Assembly (NCBI RefSeq): GCF_024790395.1
Contig: NZ_JAJISC010000001.1
Span: forward strand, 496,001-560,000
Reading direction: 5' to 3'
Length of the DNA: 64,000 nt
Origin: Halomonas dongshanensis
GTDB taxonomy: Bacteria; Pseudomonadota; Gammaproteobacteria; Pseudomonadales; Halomonadaceae
Part shown: piece by piece, positions 44,106 through 52,499 of the stretch
How positions within the stretch are numbered: position 1 is the stretch's first letter
Layout of the letters: every line of letters starts with the position of its first letter
Notes under the pieces: model-generated
What the model saw: only the letters and a program-made list of their open reading frames with translations
Databases searched by the model: none
What the model was told of the DNA's origin: nothing
Program-made: the position numbers and the translations under genes

Positions 44106-46103
44106 TTACCACTGCCAGTTGAGCGTGGCGAGCAGGCTCCGGCCATCCCCCAGGCTGCCATCGGGGCGGTACCAGAGTTTGTCGCCGACATTGGCTAGAC
44201 GCAGCGTCGTATCGAGCGACGGGGCGAGCGCCCAGGCCAGATGAATGTCGTGAAGTCCGTAGCCGGGCAGGTGTCCTTCGTCGCCCTGCTTGTCGAAGTC
44301 CTGGGCGAAGCGGCTCTGCCAGCCGATACGTACCTTGCCTTCGCCCAGTGCCAGCTCGCTGCCGAGCGCGAGCTCCAAGGGCGTTTGGCTGCCAAGCGGC
44401 GCGCCGCTGTCGCGATCTTTGCCTGAAACCTCGGAGAGCCCCAGGTGGCCTTGCCACTGGGGGAGGGCGCTGGGCTGCCAGGTGACACGAGCGTCATAGC
44501 CCCAGAGCTGGGCGCGGCTGACGTTCACCGCCTGGGTAGTGCCCGCCGTGATGTCGACCTCGGTATCGATGAAGTCGTCGGCACGGGTATCGAAGTAGCT
44601 AGCGCGCATCTGCCAATCGCCCTGGTGCCACACCACGCCGCTCTCCCAGGTGTTACTGGTTTCGGGCGAAAGGTGAGGGTTGGGCACCCAGTAGTTGTCC
44701 GGCGTGCAGAAGAAGGGCCCGGCGCAGAAACCTGCGAAGTGGCGTTCGTTGGCGTAGAGCTCGGAAAGGGTTGGGGCGCGGAAGGCTTCGGCGTAGCCCG
44801 AAAACAGCATCAGCCCTTCGTTCGGTAGCCAGGCCAGGCGCACTCGGGGAGAGACGCGGTCATGAGTGCTGTCGGCATCTTGGACGCCGCTGGCGTCATA
44901 ACGGTCGTAGCGCGCCCCTAGGCCCACGTCGAATGCGCCCGCGCCGCCCTCGGCAAGATAGCGGCCCGCGCTGAGGGTGGTATCCAGATAGGCCGCTTGG
45001 GTATCGATGTCGGCGCGGGGGAAGCCGTTGGCCTCGCCGTCGGGGCGCTGGCGCGCCTGCTCGATCTCGGCGCCGAACGCCAGCGTTTGCGAGAGCCAGC
45101 CGTGCTGCATGCTGTGGTAGCCGTCGCTTTGGAGTCCTACCCGGTCCAGCGTGCGATTGGCCTGGGGCTCGTCGATCTCTTGCTGGCTGAAGGTAAGCCG
45201 GGTGGTGAGCTCGGTGGCCGCGCCCGGCTGCCAGCGATGCCCGAGCTGGACGTTGTTGCTGGTAACGTCGCGATCGCGCAGGGCGTTGCTGGCGCCGCTG
45301 GTGAGCTGCTGAGGGTTGGCGGGCTGGGTGGCGCGCTCGGCGTAGTGCTGCCAACTGACGAAGAAGCGCTGATCGTCGCTAGGCTCCCAGCCGCCTTTTA
45401 GTAGCAGGCTGTTGAGCGAGGCATCCTCTTCGGCTTCGTCGCCCCCTGCTCGGCGGATATCGCCCGATTCGCTGCGGCCCAGCGATACCAAACCATCGAC
45501 CTCGCCGCGCAGGGTATCGCGGCGGCCGAAGGCGCTGACGTTGGTGCGCCACTCGTCGTTGGCCGTGGCGCCGCCAACCGAGAGGCGCGCGCCGCTCTGT
45601 TCGCCTGGCGCCAGCAGGTCTTTGGCATCGACGCTGGTAAAGCTCACCACTCCCCCCATGGCGTTACTGCCGTAGAGGCTCGATAGCGCTCCGCGGGCGA
45701 TCTGCACCTCTTGAATCAGCGCAGGGTCGAGGAAGAAGTTGCCCAGGTGGCCGGTGGTGATGTCCTGGCGCACGCCGTCCAGACGTACCAGCACGCCGTT
45801 GCGACCGAAGCCGCGCAGGCTCAGCGTTTGGCCATTGCGGCGGCCCTGCCCTGCCACGTGCAGGCCGGGCTGGCGGCCGAGAATGTCTTCCACGCGGCTA
45901 GCGGTGGCAAGCTCGGCGTCGTTACGGTCGATGATATCGATGATCAAGGGCGCACGGGAAAGATCCAGCGGCGTACGCGTGCCGCTGACGGTGACCGGGT
46001 CGAGCGCGGCATCGTCACGGGTAGCGGAGGCGGCCATGGCCGAGGAAGCGACGAGGGAAGCAAGCGCAAGGCAAAGAGGGCGCAGCGCGAAAAGACGTTT
46101 CAT
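44106..46103 (-). CDS. hmuR: TonB-dependent heme/hemoglobin receptor (HmuR type)
   Basis: This 665-residue receptor has a signal peptide (to about residue 24), a TonB box (DPVTVSG), the plug domain (EDILGRQPGLHVAGQGRRNGQTLSLRGFGRNGVLVRLDGVRQD) and a barrel ending in W. EAFRAPTLSELY and NPHLSPETS are the FRAP and NPNL boxes of heme receptors, with a histidine (YANERHFAGF) between them as expected for heme binding. There is no STN domain, so it does not signal through FecR. It is the first large gene of the hmu operon, 205 bp after hemP. Confidence 0.92.
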   Translation of the reverse strand: MKRLFALRPLCLALASLVASSAMAASATRDDAALDPVTVSGTRTPLDLSRAPLIIDIIDRNDAELATASRVEDILGRQPGLHVAGQGRRNGQTLSLRGFGRNGVLVRLDGVRQDITTGHLGNFFLDPALIQEVQIARGALSSLYGSNAMGGVVSFTSVDAKDLLAPGEQSGARLSVGGATANDEWRTNVSAFGRRDTLRGEVDGLVSLGRSESGDIRRAGGDEAEEDASLNSLLLKGGWEPSDDQRFFVSWQHYAERATQPANPQQLTSGASNALRDRDVTSNNVQLGHRWQPGAATELTTRLTFSQQEIDEPQANRTLDRVGLQSDGYHSMQHGWLSQTLAFGAEIEQARQRPDGEANGFPRADIDTQAAYLDTTLSAGRYLAEGGAGAFDVGLGARYDRYDASGVQDADSTHDRVSPRVRLAWLPNEGLMLFSGYAEAFRAPTLSELYANERHFAGFCAGPFFCTPDNYWVPNPHLSPETSNTWESGVVWHQGDWQMRASYFDTRADDFIDTEVDITAGTTQAVNVSRAQLWGYDARVTWQPSALPQWQGHLGLSEVSGKDRDSGAPLGSQTPLELALGSELALGEGKVRIGWQSRFAQDFDKQGDEGHLPGYGLHDIHLAWALAPSLDTTLRLANVGDKLWYRPDGSLGDGRSLLATLNWQW

Positions 46104-46308
46104 GATCCAGACAGTTCCAACCTAAGGCGGTAGTGAAGGAGGCTGGCTGGGTGCGCTGGGCGACCTGGCTGGCTGGCGTTTTTACGCTAGCTGGCGCGTG
46201 CGTCGAGTATTCTGATCCGAAGGGTCATCGTCGTAGGCAACGCCTTGGCTAGCAAGAAGTGACATAGCCAGCGCCGCAAGCGACGCTAGGGCCATGAAAA
46301 AAGCGCGT

Positions 46309-46479
46309 TCAGGCGTTGAGGATCAGCTTGCCGCTCTTGGTTCGACGCAGCACGTAGCGACGCTGGTCGTGAAGAATGACGAGTTGACCCTGGGCCCCCA
46401 GCAGCGCTTGGCTCTCCACCTCGCGCACGGGCGCGGTGGGCGCGGAAGAAGGCCCGTTTCGTTGTTCGGAAACCGGCAT
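46309..46479 (-). CDS. hemP: Small hemin uptake protein HemP/HmuP
   Basis: This 56-residue protein has the HemP signature in its second half: SQALLGAQGQLVILHDQRRY near residues 23-42 and LRRTKSGKLILNA at the end. HemP/HmuP is a small protein found at the head of heme uptake operons and is needed for their expression or function in several bacteria. The ATG at 46479 has GGGAG upstream. It leads the hmu genes, 205 bp before the receptor, where CTGG-rich repeats could form an attenuating structure. Confidence 0.88.
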   Translation of the reverse strand: MPVSEQRNGPSSAPTAPVREVESQALLGAQGQLVILHDQRRYVLRRTKSGKLILNA

Positions 46480-46499
46480 GAGAAACTGCTCCCTGTGCT

Positions 46500-46520
46500 A
46501 TTGATAAGCATTTTTATTAA
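46500..46520. promoter_or_regulatory. Possible Fur site upstream of hemP
   Basis: On the leftward strand AATAAAAATGCTTATCA matches 11 of 15 positions of the Fur core consensus, 21 bp or more before the hemP start. It is much weaker than the sites at hasR and the sigma gene, so confidence is limited. Confidence 0.4.
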
Positions 46521-46582
46521 GTTACCAAAAGGCGAGTGCCGTCTCAAGCGCGATGTGACCGAAGATGGGCGTTAAGGAGGAA

Positions 46583-48193
46583 TTAGTGGGTGTTATTGGC
46601 GGTGGGCGACCAAGCGAGGGCGTGCTGTGCAGGCGTCGAGTGATGCTCTAGCTTGAACTGCGCAACAGCGCTTACCAGAAGCTCTGCCTGTTGCTTCAAG
46701 CTGCTGGCGGCAGCTGTCGACTCCTCGACCAAGGCGGCATTTTGCTGCGTTGTCTGATCGATTTGACCGATCGCCTCGCTGATTTGCCCTATCGTAGTGC
46801 TCTGTTCGCTACTGGCGATGCTGATCTCGCTCACGATGTCGCTCACCTTGTGAATGGAGGAGACGATATCCGCCATCGTCGTGCCTGCTTGATCGACGAG
46901 TGTTGCACCGTGGGCAACCCGCTCGACGCTGGTGCCGATCAGCGTTTTGATCGCCTTGGCCGACTCGGCGCTGCGCTGCGCCAAATTGCGTACTTCGCTG
47001 GCTACGACGGCAAAGCCACGTCCATGTTCTCCCGCACGCGCGGCTTCGACCGAAGCATTGAGTGCCAGAATGTTGGTTTGGAACGCGATCCCATCGATAA
47101 CGCCAATGATGTCGCTAATCTCGTCGCTGCTGGTATGGATCGCGCGCATGGTTGCGACGACTTCATCTACGATGATGCCTCCTTTCTTTGCTACCTCGCT
47201 GGCGCTAACGGCTAGCTGCGTGGCCGAGTGGGCGTTGTCTGCATTCTGGCGAGCGCTCGAGCCCATCTCCTCCATTGAGGCTGACGTCTCCTCGAGCGCG
47301 GCTGCCTGCACTTCGGTGCGCTGACTCAAATCGCTATTACCCTGGGCGATCTGAGCGCTGGCAGCTGCTACGCTTTCGGCATTTTGACGCACGTCCGATA
47401 CGACATTGGCCAAGCCAGTGGTCATGGCGTGCTGTGCCCTCAATAGTTGGCCGATTTCATTGCGTGCTTGCGATATATTCTCATGTTTAGTCAAATCGCC
47501 CGAGGCGACGGCTTGCGCGTGGGCGACGACACGACGCAAAGGCCTTGTAATCCCTCGGGTGATGACGAAGGCGATCCACAGGGATATCACAACGGCCATG
47601 AAACCCAGGCCTAGCACCTGCAAGATCGAAGCATGGTAGCGTGCCTCGCTCTGTGCCATGCCGACTTGCGCTGCGTGCAACTGAAGATCGATGAGCTCAC
47701 TGATGATACCGCTGATCGGGTCAATCGTTGCGTAGAGCTGACCATTGAAGGTGGCGAGTTGCCCTGTTATCTGGCCTGACAGTGTGTTCAGTGTGCTTTC
47801 AAGGCGATCCAGGTCACTCTCGGCAGGAACAAAACGTGCCTGGACTTCGCTAACCAAGCGGACTTCTTCGGGTGTAAGCCTCGTGCTCATGTAGCCACGC
47901 CACTCACGTTCGATGACCGAGCGCGCGCCGTGGACGGCTGTCAGCGCATCTTCGGCCGTAATGAGTCCGCTGTTGGCTTTGTTGACGGCATCGATTACGT
48001 CTACGGCGTAGGCATCCGATATAGCCTTAAGACCTTTTAGCGGAACGACACGATCATCGTAGAGCGAGTGCATATTGACATTGAGGCTACGTAGGCTCAG
48101 TGAACTTAGTGCGCCGCTTACTAGTAAAAACAGTATGGCGACCGAAAAGCCAAGGCCAAGCTGTTTGCCAATGGATAGATGCTTGAAACGCAT
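46583..48193 (-). CDS. Methyl-accepting chemotaxis protein
   Basis: A 536-residue transmembrane chemoreceptor. TM1 lies near residues 12-32 (GLGFSVAILFLLVSGALS), a four-helix-bundle ligand domain spans about 35-185, TM2 lies near 188-210 (VLGLGFMAVVISLWIAFVITRG), a HAMP domain follows (TRPLRRVVAHAQAVASGDL), and the signalling domain has the hairpin tip EHGRGFAVVASEVRNLAQRSA near residue 390. Methylation helices flank the tip. The C-terminus lacks the NWETF-type receptor-binding pentapeptide of Tsr/Tar. The frame opens at 48241, but ATG 48193 gives the normal N-terminus. Ligand unknown; an amino-acid-like ligand is plausible from its Tsr-like form. Confidence 0.9.
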   Translation of the reverse strand: MRFKHLSIGKQLGLGFSVAILFLLVSGALSSLSLRSLNVNMHSLYDDRVVPLKGLKAISDAYAVDVIDAVNKANSGLITAEDALTAVHGARSVIEREWRGYMSTRLTPEEVRLVSEVQARFVPAESDLDRLESTLNTLSGQITGQLATFNGQLYATIDPISGIISELIDLQLHAAQVGMAQSEARYHASILQVLGLGFMAVVISLWIAFVITRGITRPLRRVVAHAQAVASGDLTKHENISQARNEIGQLLRAQHAMTTGLANVVSDVRQNAESVAAASAQIAQGNSDLSQRTEVQAAALEETSASMEEMGSSARQNADNAHSATQLAVSASEVAKKGGIIVDEVVATMRAIHTSSDEISDIIGVIDGIAFQTNILALNASVEAARAGEHGRGFAVVASEVRNLAQRSAESAKAIKTLIGTSVERVAHGATLVDQAGTTMADIVSSIHKVSDIVSEISIASSEQSTTIGQISEAIGQIDQTTQQNAALVEESTAAASSLKQQAELLVSAVAQFKLEHHSTPAQHALAWSPTANNTH

Positions 48194-48561
48194 TGAATGC
48201 TCCGGGATAGAGATAGAGAAATAGCGCTGGTGCCATGCCATCTACGACGCTAGGCGCTCCAAGAGGGGAAGCTTGGAGCGCGGCGACGTTTGAATGCAGT
48301 GAGCGAGGTTTCTCTCAGGTGTGAGAGAGGATCGCGGTGAGCGTTCTTGAAGCGACGAAAGCCGTGCAGGCACATTGCTTCTAGCGAGAGTGTTCTCAAT
48401 GCGTGTGCGGGTGGCAAGTGAGTACACTGGCATGACCGTTTTGTAGCAAGCCAGCCTCTGCAATGTCGGCCATTCGCAGTAGAACTTTAGGAAGGTGGGA
48501 GGCGTTATGCGCGCTTGGCATTATCCGCAACATCAATGAGCAAAAGTCGGTTGGGTAAAGC
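48194..48561. other. Intergenic leader region of the chemoreceptor gene
   Basis: This 368-bp stretch has no convincing gene; a 73-codon leftward frame at 48242-48463 shows no family likeness and poor composition. It holds a perfect 10-bp inverted repeat, GCGCTCCAAG/CTTGGAGCGC (48254-48281), 61 bp before the receptor start, and a 7-bp hairpin, TCTCTCA/TGAGAGA (48311-48328). It probably contains the chemoreceptor promoter. Confidence 0.5.
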
Positions 48562-49164
48562 CTAAAGGCGGTTTGCTACCAGATGCCAAGCTACGAAAAG
48601 CATCATCAACGCCACGGCTACGTCGATTAGCCGCCAGACCAGCGGGCGGGAGAGCCAGGGTGCGAGCCAAGCGCCGCCCAGGGCCAAGGCGCCGAACCAG
48701 AGCATGGAGGCAGTGGACGCACCTAGAGCGAAGGCGCCGGGTTCGGGCTGCTGGGCGCCTAAAGAGCCAATCAGCAGTACGGTATCGAGGTAGACGTGCG
48801 GGTTTAGCAAGGTCACGCCCAGCGTGGTAAGAAGTACGGCCTTGAGCGAACGCGGCGCCGCCTCGCCCGCGTGCAACGCCTCGGGGTGTAACGCACGCCT
48901 AAGCGCCTGACTTGCGTACCAGAGCAGAAACGCCGCGCCACCCCAGCGCGCCACGCCAAGCAGTACCGGGCTTTGAGCCAGCAGCGTGGCAAGACCAAAC
49001 ACGCCTGCGGTGATCAACAGGGCATCGCAGAGTATGCATAGCCCGGCTACCGCCAGGTGGTGTTCCCGCCTCAGGCTCTGTGCCAAGACGAAGGCGTTTT
49101 GCACGCCAATGGCCATGATCAATCCTATGGCGACCATTACGCCGCGGGTATAGCTTTGCCACAT
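48562..49164 (-). CDS. argO: LysE/ArgO-family amino acid exporter
   Basis: This 200-residue inner-membrane protein has six hydrophobic helices and the LysE/ArgO signature at the N-terminus (IGLIMAIGVQNAFVLAQSLRREHHL) and middle (TLGVTLLNPHVYLDTVLLIGSLGA, near residues 118-141). The family exports basic amino acids such as arginine and lysine. It is divergent from the LysR-type regulator ArgP at 49318, the known arrangement by which ArgP activates argO in response to arginine. Spacing is 153 bp. Confidence 0.9.
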   Translation of the reverse strand: MWQSYTRGVMVAIGLIMAIGVQNAFVLAQSLRREHHLAVAGLCILCDALLITAGVFGLATLLAQSPVLLGVARWGGAAFLLWYASQALRRALHPEALHAGEAAPRSLKAVLLTTLGVTLLNPHVYLDTVLLIGSLGAQQPEPGAFALGASTASMLWFGALALGGAWLAPWLSRPLVWRLIDVAVALMMLFVAWHLVANRL

Positions 49165-49293
49165 ACCTTGTTCCTCTCTCCTAATCTCGCCTAATCCCTA
49201 ACATCGCGCGCCGCTCTTACGGTGAGCGAAAGATGGCGTGCGAAAAGGTAGCCATCTTGGCGAACGTCTATGTATAAGAGAAACGAATAATGC

Positions 49294-49303
49294 TGATGCA
49301 TCA
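49294..49303. promoter_or_regulatory. Palindrome in the argO-argP divergent region
   Basis: TGATGCATCA is a perfect 10-bp palindrome just before the argP ribosome site (AGGAG). Its position suits LysR-type autoregulation; assignment to ArgP is inferred. Confidence 0.4.
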
Positions 49304-49317
49304 TTAGGAGAATCGAT

Positions 49318-50253
49318 ATGTTCGACTATAAGCTTTTAGCTGCCTTGGCTGCTGTGATCGAACAGGGCGGTTTCGAGCGTGCCTCGCAGCTATTAGGGCT
49401 ATCGCAGTCGGCGGTGTCTCAGCGTGTCAAGCTGCTCGAAGCGCGTATTGGCCAGCCAGTGCTGATTCGCGCCACGCCACCTGCGCCGACCGAGACCGGG
49501 CGGCGGCTGCTCAACCACGTTCAGCAGGTACGTCTGCTCGAACGCGACGTGCGAACGCAGGTGCCTGCATTGGAGGAGGGCGAGCCGGAGCGGTTACGTA
49601 TCGCGCTCAACGCCGACAGCTTGGCGACCTGGTGGGCGGCGGCGGTGAGTGATTTTTGCCGTGAGCGTCGTGTGCTGCTCGACTTGGTGGTGGAAGACCA
49701 GGACGTGGGGTTGAAGCGTATGCGCGCGGGTGAGGTGGCAGGCTGCGTGTGTGCTGCAGAGCGCCCCGTGGCGGGAGCCAACCGCATCGCTTTGGGCGCG
49801 ATGCGCTACTGCGCCGTGGCAAGCCCGGCCTTCGTGGCGGACTATTTTCCCGAAGGCCTCGACCCTAACCGCTTGGCAAAGGCGCCAGCGGTGGTCTTTG
49901 GTACCGACGATCAACTGCAGCACCGCTACTTGGCGGCGTTAGGTGTTACCGGCCACTTTGTGCACCATCTTTGCCCCTCCTCGGAAGGGTTCGTCCGCCT
50001 GCTCGAAAATGGCTTGGGCTGGGGCATGGTGCCAAGACTACAGGTGCAGGACGAACTCGCCCAGGGCACGTTGGTCGAGCTCGATCCCTGTCTATCTCCC
50101 CGTCTCCCTCCCCACTCCCGTCCCCATCCTAACCACCGCCACGCCATCGACGTGCCGCTCTATTGGCACTACTGGCGCAGCGGTGGCCAGCTGCTGGCGG
50201 GGCTCACCGCGCATTTGGCCGCGCGGGCCGGGCGTATGCTGGTTACCTCGTAA
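49318..50253 (+). CDS. argP: LysR-family regulator ArgP
   Basis: The 311-residue regulator has an N-terminal winged helix (LLAALAAVIEQGGFERASQLLGLSQSAVSQRVKLLEARIGQPVLIRATPP, residues 7-56) with the ArgP/IciA-specific form, in which PVLIR is followed by a proline-rich turn, and a C-terminal periplasmic-binding-like effector domain. ArgP senses arginine and lysine and activates argO. The gene is divergent from argO and has a clear AGGAG site. The C-terminal part contains a proline-rich stretch (SPRLPPHSRPHPNHRH) near residue 263. Confidence 0.9.
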   Translation: MFDYKLLAALAAVIEQGGFERASQLLGLSQSAVSQRVKLLEARIGQPVLIRATPPAPTETGRRLLNHVQQVRLLERDVRTQVPALEEGEPERLRIALNADSLATWWAAAVSDFCRERRVLLDLVVEDQDVGLKRMRAGEVAGCVCAAERPVAGANRIALGAMRYCAVASPAFVADYFPEGLDPNRLAKAPAVVFGTDDQLQHRYLAALGVTGHFVHHLCPSSEGFVRLLENGLGWGMVPRLQVQDELAQGTLVELDPCLSPRLPPHSRPHPNHRHAIDVPLYWHYWRSGGQLLAGLTAHLAARAGRMLVTS

Positions 50254-50322
50254 GCCGTCACCGGATGTCAAACAAGTGTCATATTGATGGGATAACGTGC
50301 TCCTTTTGTCAGGGGTCGCCCC

Positions 50323-51441
50323 ATGTTCACCGCATTGCCCACTGTTGCGCCTACTGCTGCGTTGGCCATCGAAGGCTTATACAAATCGTTTGGCGACAAG
50401 ATCGCCCTGGATGGTATCGATCTACATCTACCACAGGGCAAGGTGTTGGCGCTGCTTGGGCCATCGGGGTGCGGTAAAACGACGCTACTGCGCTGTATCG
50501 CGGGACTGACGGGGATCGATAAAGGGTATATCGCGCTGGACGGGCATCGGGTAGCCGAAGCGTCACGCTGTTTGAGCCCAGATGAGCGTCGTTTAGGCAT
50601 GGTGTTTCAAGACTATGCGCTCTGGCCGCATATGAGCGTGGCGCAAAACGTTGCGTTTCCGTTAGAAATGCTGGGCGTTAAGGGCCGTATCCGCCAAGAG
50701 CAGGTGGCTTGGGCACTATCGCTGGTGGGGCTTGAGGAGTACGCCGAGCGCCAGCCGGGTGCACTTTCCGGTGGCCAGCAGCAGCGTGTTGCATTGGCAC
50801 GTGCCATCGTGGCCAAGCCGCGCCTATTGTTGATGGATGAGCCGCTCTCCAATTTGGATAAAGGGCTTCGCGATGCGCTGGCGTTGGAAATTCGCGCCTT
50901 GATTGAAGAGCTGGGTCTCACTGCAGTGTTCGTAACTCATGACCAGCAAGAAGCGTTTGCCCTAGCGGACGATGTCGCTGTGCTCCAGAACGGGCGATTA
51001 CAGCAAGTCGCCTCACCCGAAACGCTTTACCACGCACCGGCGAGTGCTGATGTTGCAGCGTTCATCGATGCAGGCGCTTTGTTGGCGGGCCATATCGATC
51101 GCCATGGTTTCCACCTAGGAAAACAGACGTTGCGTATTCAGCCAGTTGAGACGTATGTCGGTCCTGTCAAAGCGCTCTTACCTCGCAGGGCGGTGACGCT
51201 AGTTTCTCCCGCCGAGGCGGATATCGTCGCCACGTTGAAAGGCCAGCTCTTTCAGGGTGACCACACCGCGCTGACGTTGACGCTGGCGCCGGGGAGTGAC
51301 CTGAAACTACGCCTTGATCAGCCAACCAAGATTGCCAGCACGGTGGGGTTGGCCATCGATGCCTCAGCGCTCTGCGTCTGGACGCCAGAGGGCCGGGCGC
51401 TTCGCTGTACGCCGCTTCGTGAAGCGGCCGCGCTCATCTAA
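50323..51441 (+). CDS. ABC importer ATPase, ferric/phosphonate (FbpC/PhnT-like) type
   Basis: A 372-residue ATPase of the iron/polyamine/phosphonate group: Walker A GPSGCGKTT near residue 46, Q-loop VFQDYALWPHMSVAQNVAFPL, signature LSGGQQQR, Walker B LLLMDEPLSNLD and H-loop VTHDQQEA. The C-terminal 125 residues form an OB-like regulatory part (TOBE). It is the first gene of a three-gene rightward operon with a binding protein and a fused permease. The specificity cannot be read from the ATPase. Confidence 0.9.
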   Translation: MFTALPTVAPTAALAIEGLYKSFGDKIALDGIDLHLPQGKVLALLGPSGCGKTTLLRCIAGLTGIDKGYIALDGHRVAEASRCLSPDERRLGMVFQDYALWPHMSVAQNVAFPLEMLGVKGRIRQEQVAWALSLVGLEEYAERQPGALSGGQQQRVALARAIVAKPRLLLMDEPLSNLDKGLRDALALEIRALIEELGLTAVFVTHDQQEAFALADDVAVLQNGRLQQVASPETLYHAPASADVAAFIDAGALLAGHIDRHGFHLGKQTLRIQPVETYVGPVKALLPRRAVTLVSPAEADIVATLKGQLFQGDHTALTLTLAPGSDLKLRLDQPTKIASTVGLAIDASALCVWTPEGRALRCTPLREAAALI

Positions 51442-51515
51442 CGTGCATCACTTCGTATATCAACTAACAACACCCGCTTGCGGTTCATGCTCACTACCAT
51501 AGGGAAAAATGGAAC

Positions 51516-52499
51516 ATGTCGATTCGTTTACGTTCTCGCTACACGCTGCTGTCGCTTACCGGCATCGCCCTGCTTGGCTCGGGAAGCCTCGTCTACGCGC
51601 AGGCGCTGACGGTCTATTCGGCAGGTCCTGATGCGCTGATCGAGCGGTTGGCAGCGGACTTCACCGCTCAGAGCGATATCGACATCAACGTTTTTCAAAG
51701 CACCACGGGGCAAGTCATGGCGCGGCTGGAGTCCGAGCGGGCCAATCCGTTGGCCGATGTCGTCATCTCGGCCTCTTGGGAGAGCGCGGTCGCCCTCTCT
51801 CAGGAGGGACTGCTGCATCCTTACCGCTCCCCCAATGCCGAAAGCGTGCCCGATTTTCTTCAAGCGGATGATTACGTAGCGCAAGGCATCTCTGCCCTGG
51901 CATTGGTGTGGAACCGCAATAGTGATACACCGATGCCGACGGACTGGGCCGATATGACCGATGCCGTCTATGCCAATCAAGTGACGATGCCCGACCCAGC
52001 GCAGTCGGGCACAGCCTTTGAGCTTTTGACCGGGCTTGTAACGGCAATGGGGGAAGAGGCGACGTGGTCGCTTATGGAGGCGCTGGTCGATAACGGCATG
52101 ATCGTTCCTGGACCTAACGCCCGCGCTCTCAATCCCGTTCTTCAAGGTGCCAAATCCGTGGTGTTCGGCGCCGTCGACTATATTTCGCTAGGCCAGCAAG
52201 CCGATGGTGAGGCGATCGAGGTCATCTTCCCCGCAAGCGGCACGGTCATTGCGCCAAGGCCAATGATGATTCTGGCTTCGAGCCCCATGCAGGACGAAGC
52301 TGAGCAGTTCATCGACTTCGTACTCTCCGAACAGGGCCAGCGCCGAGTCGCTGAAAGCTATTTGATGCCCGCCCGTAGCGATGTCGAGGCGCAGCGGCCG
52401 ACACTCGACGAGCTTACGCTGATCGATGTCGACAGCGCAGCCATGGGCGCGCAGCGTGAGGCCTTATTGGCGCGTTTTCGTGACGTGATCGGCGGATGA
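51516..52499 (+). CDS. Periplasmic substrate-binding protein, FbpA/AfuA/PhnS-like
   Basis: A 327-residue binding protein with a signal peptide ending near YAQA (residue 30) and the fold of ferric-ion and phosphonate/phosphosugar binding proteins: LTVYSAGPDALIERLAADFTAQSDIDINVFQSTTGQVMARL at the start and SVVFGAVDYISLGQQADGEAIEVIFPASGTVIAPRPMMILASSP in the C-lobe. True FbpA proteins carry adjacent Tyr-Tyr iron ligands at this point; here only one tyrosine (VDYIS) is present. The ligand may therefore be a phosphonate, phosphosugar or another anion rather than ferric iron. It overlaps the permease gene by 4 bp. Confidence 0.88.
   Translation: MSIRLRSRYTLLSLTGIALLGSGSLVYAQALTVYSAGPDALIERLAADFTAQSDIDINVFQSTTGQVMARLESERANPLADVVISASWESAVALSQEGLLHPYRSPNAESVPDFLQADDYVAQGISALALVWNRNSDTPMPTDWADMTDAVYANQVTMPDPAQSGTAFELLTGLVTAMGEEATWSLMEALVDNGMIVPGPNARALNPVLQGAKSVVFGAVDYISLGQQADGEAIEVIFPASGTVIAPRPMMILASSPMQDEAEQFIDFVLSEQGQRRVAESYLMPARSDVEAQRPTLDELTLIDVDSAAMGAQREALLARFRDVIGG

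Noticed and set aside
46323..46547. 74-codon leftward frame over hemP
   Set aside because: The adjacent frame encodes a clear HemP at 46309-46479; this frame is its shadow.
48242..48463. 73-codon leftward frame upstream of the chemoreceptor
   Set aside because: No ribosome site, no family likeness and a hairpin-rich sequence; treated as leader.
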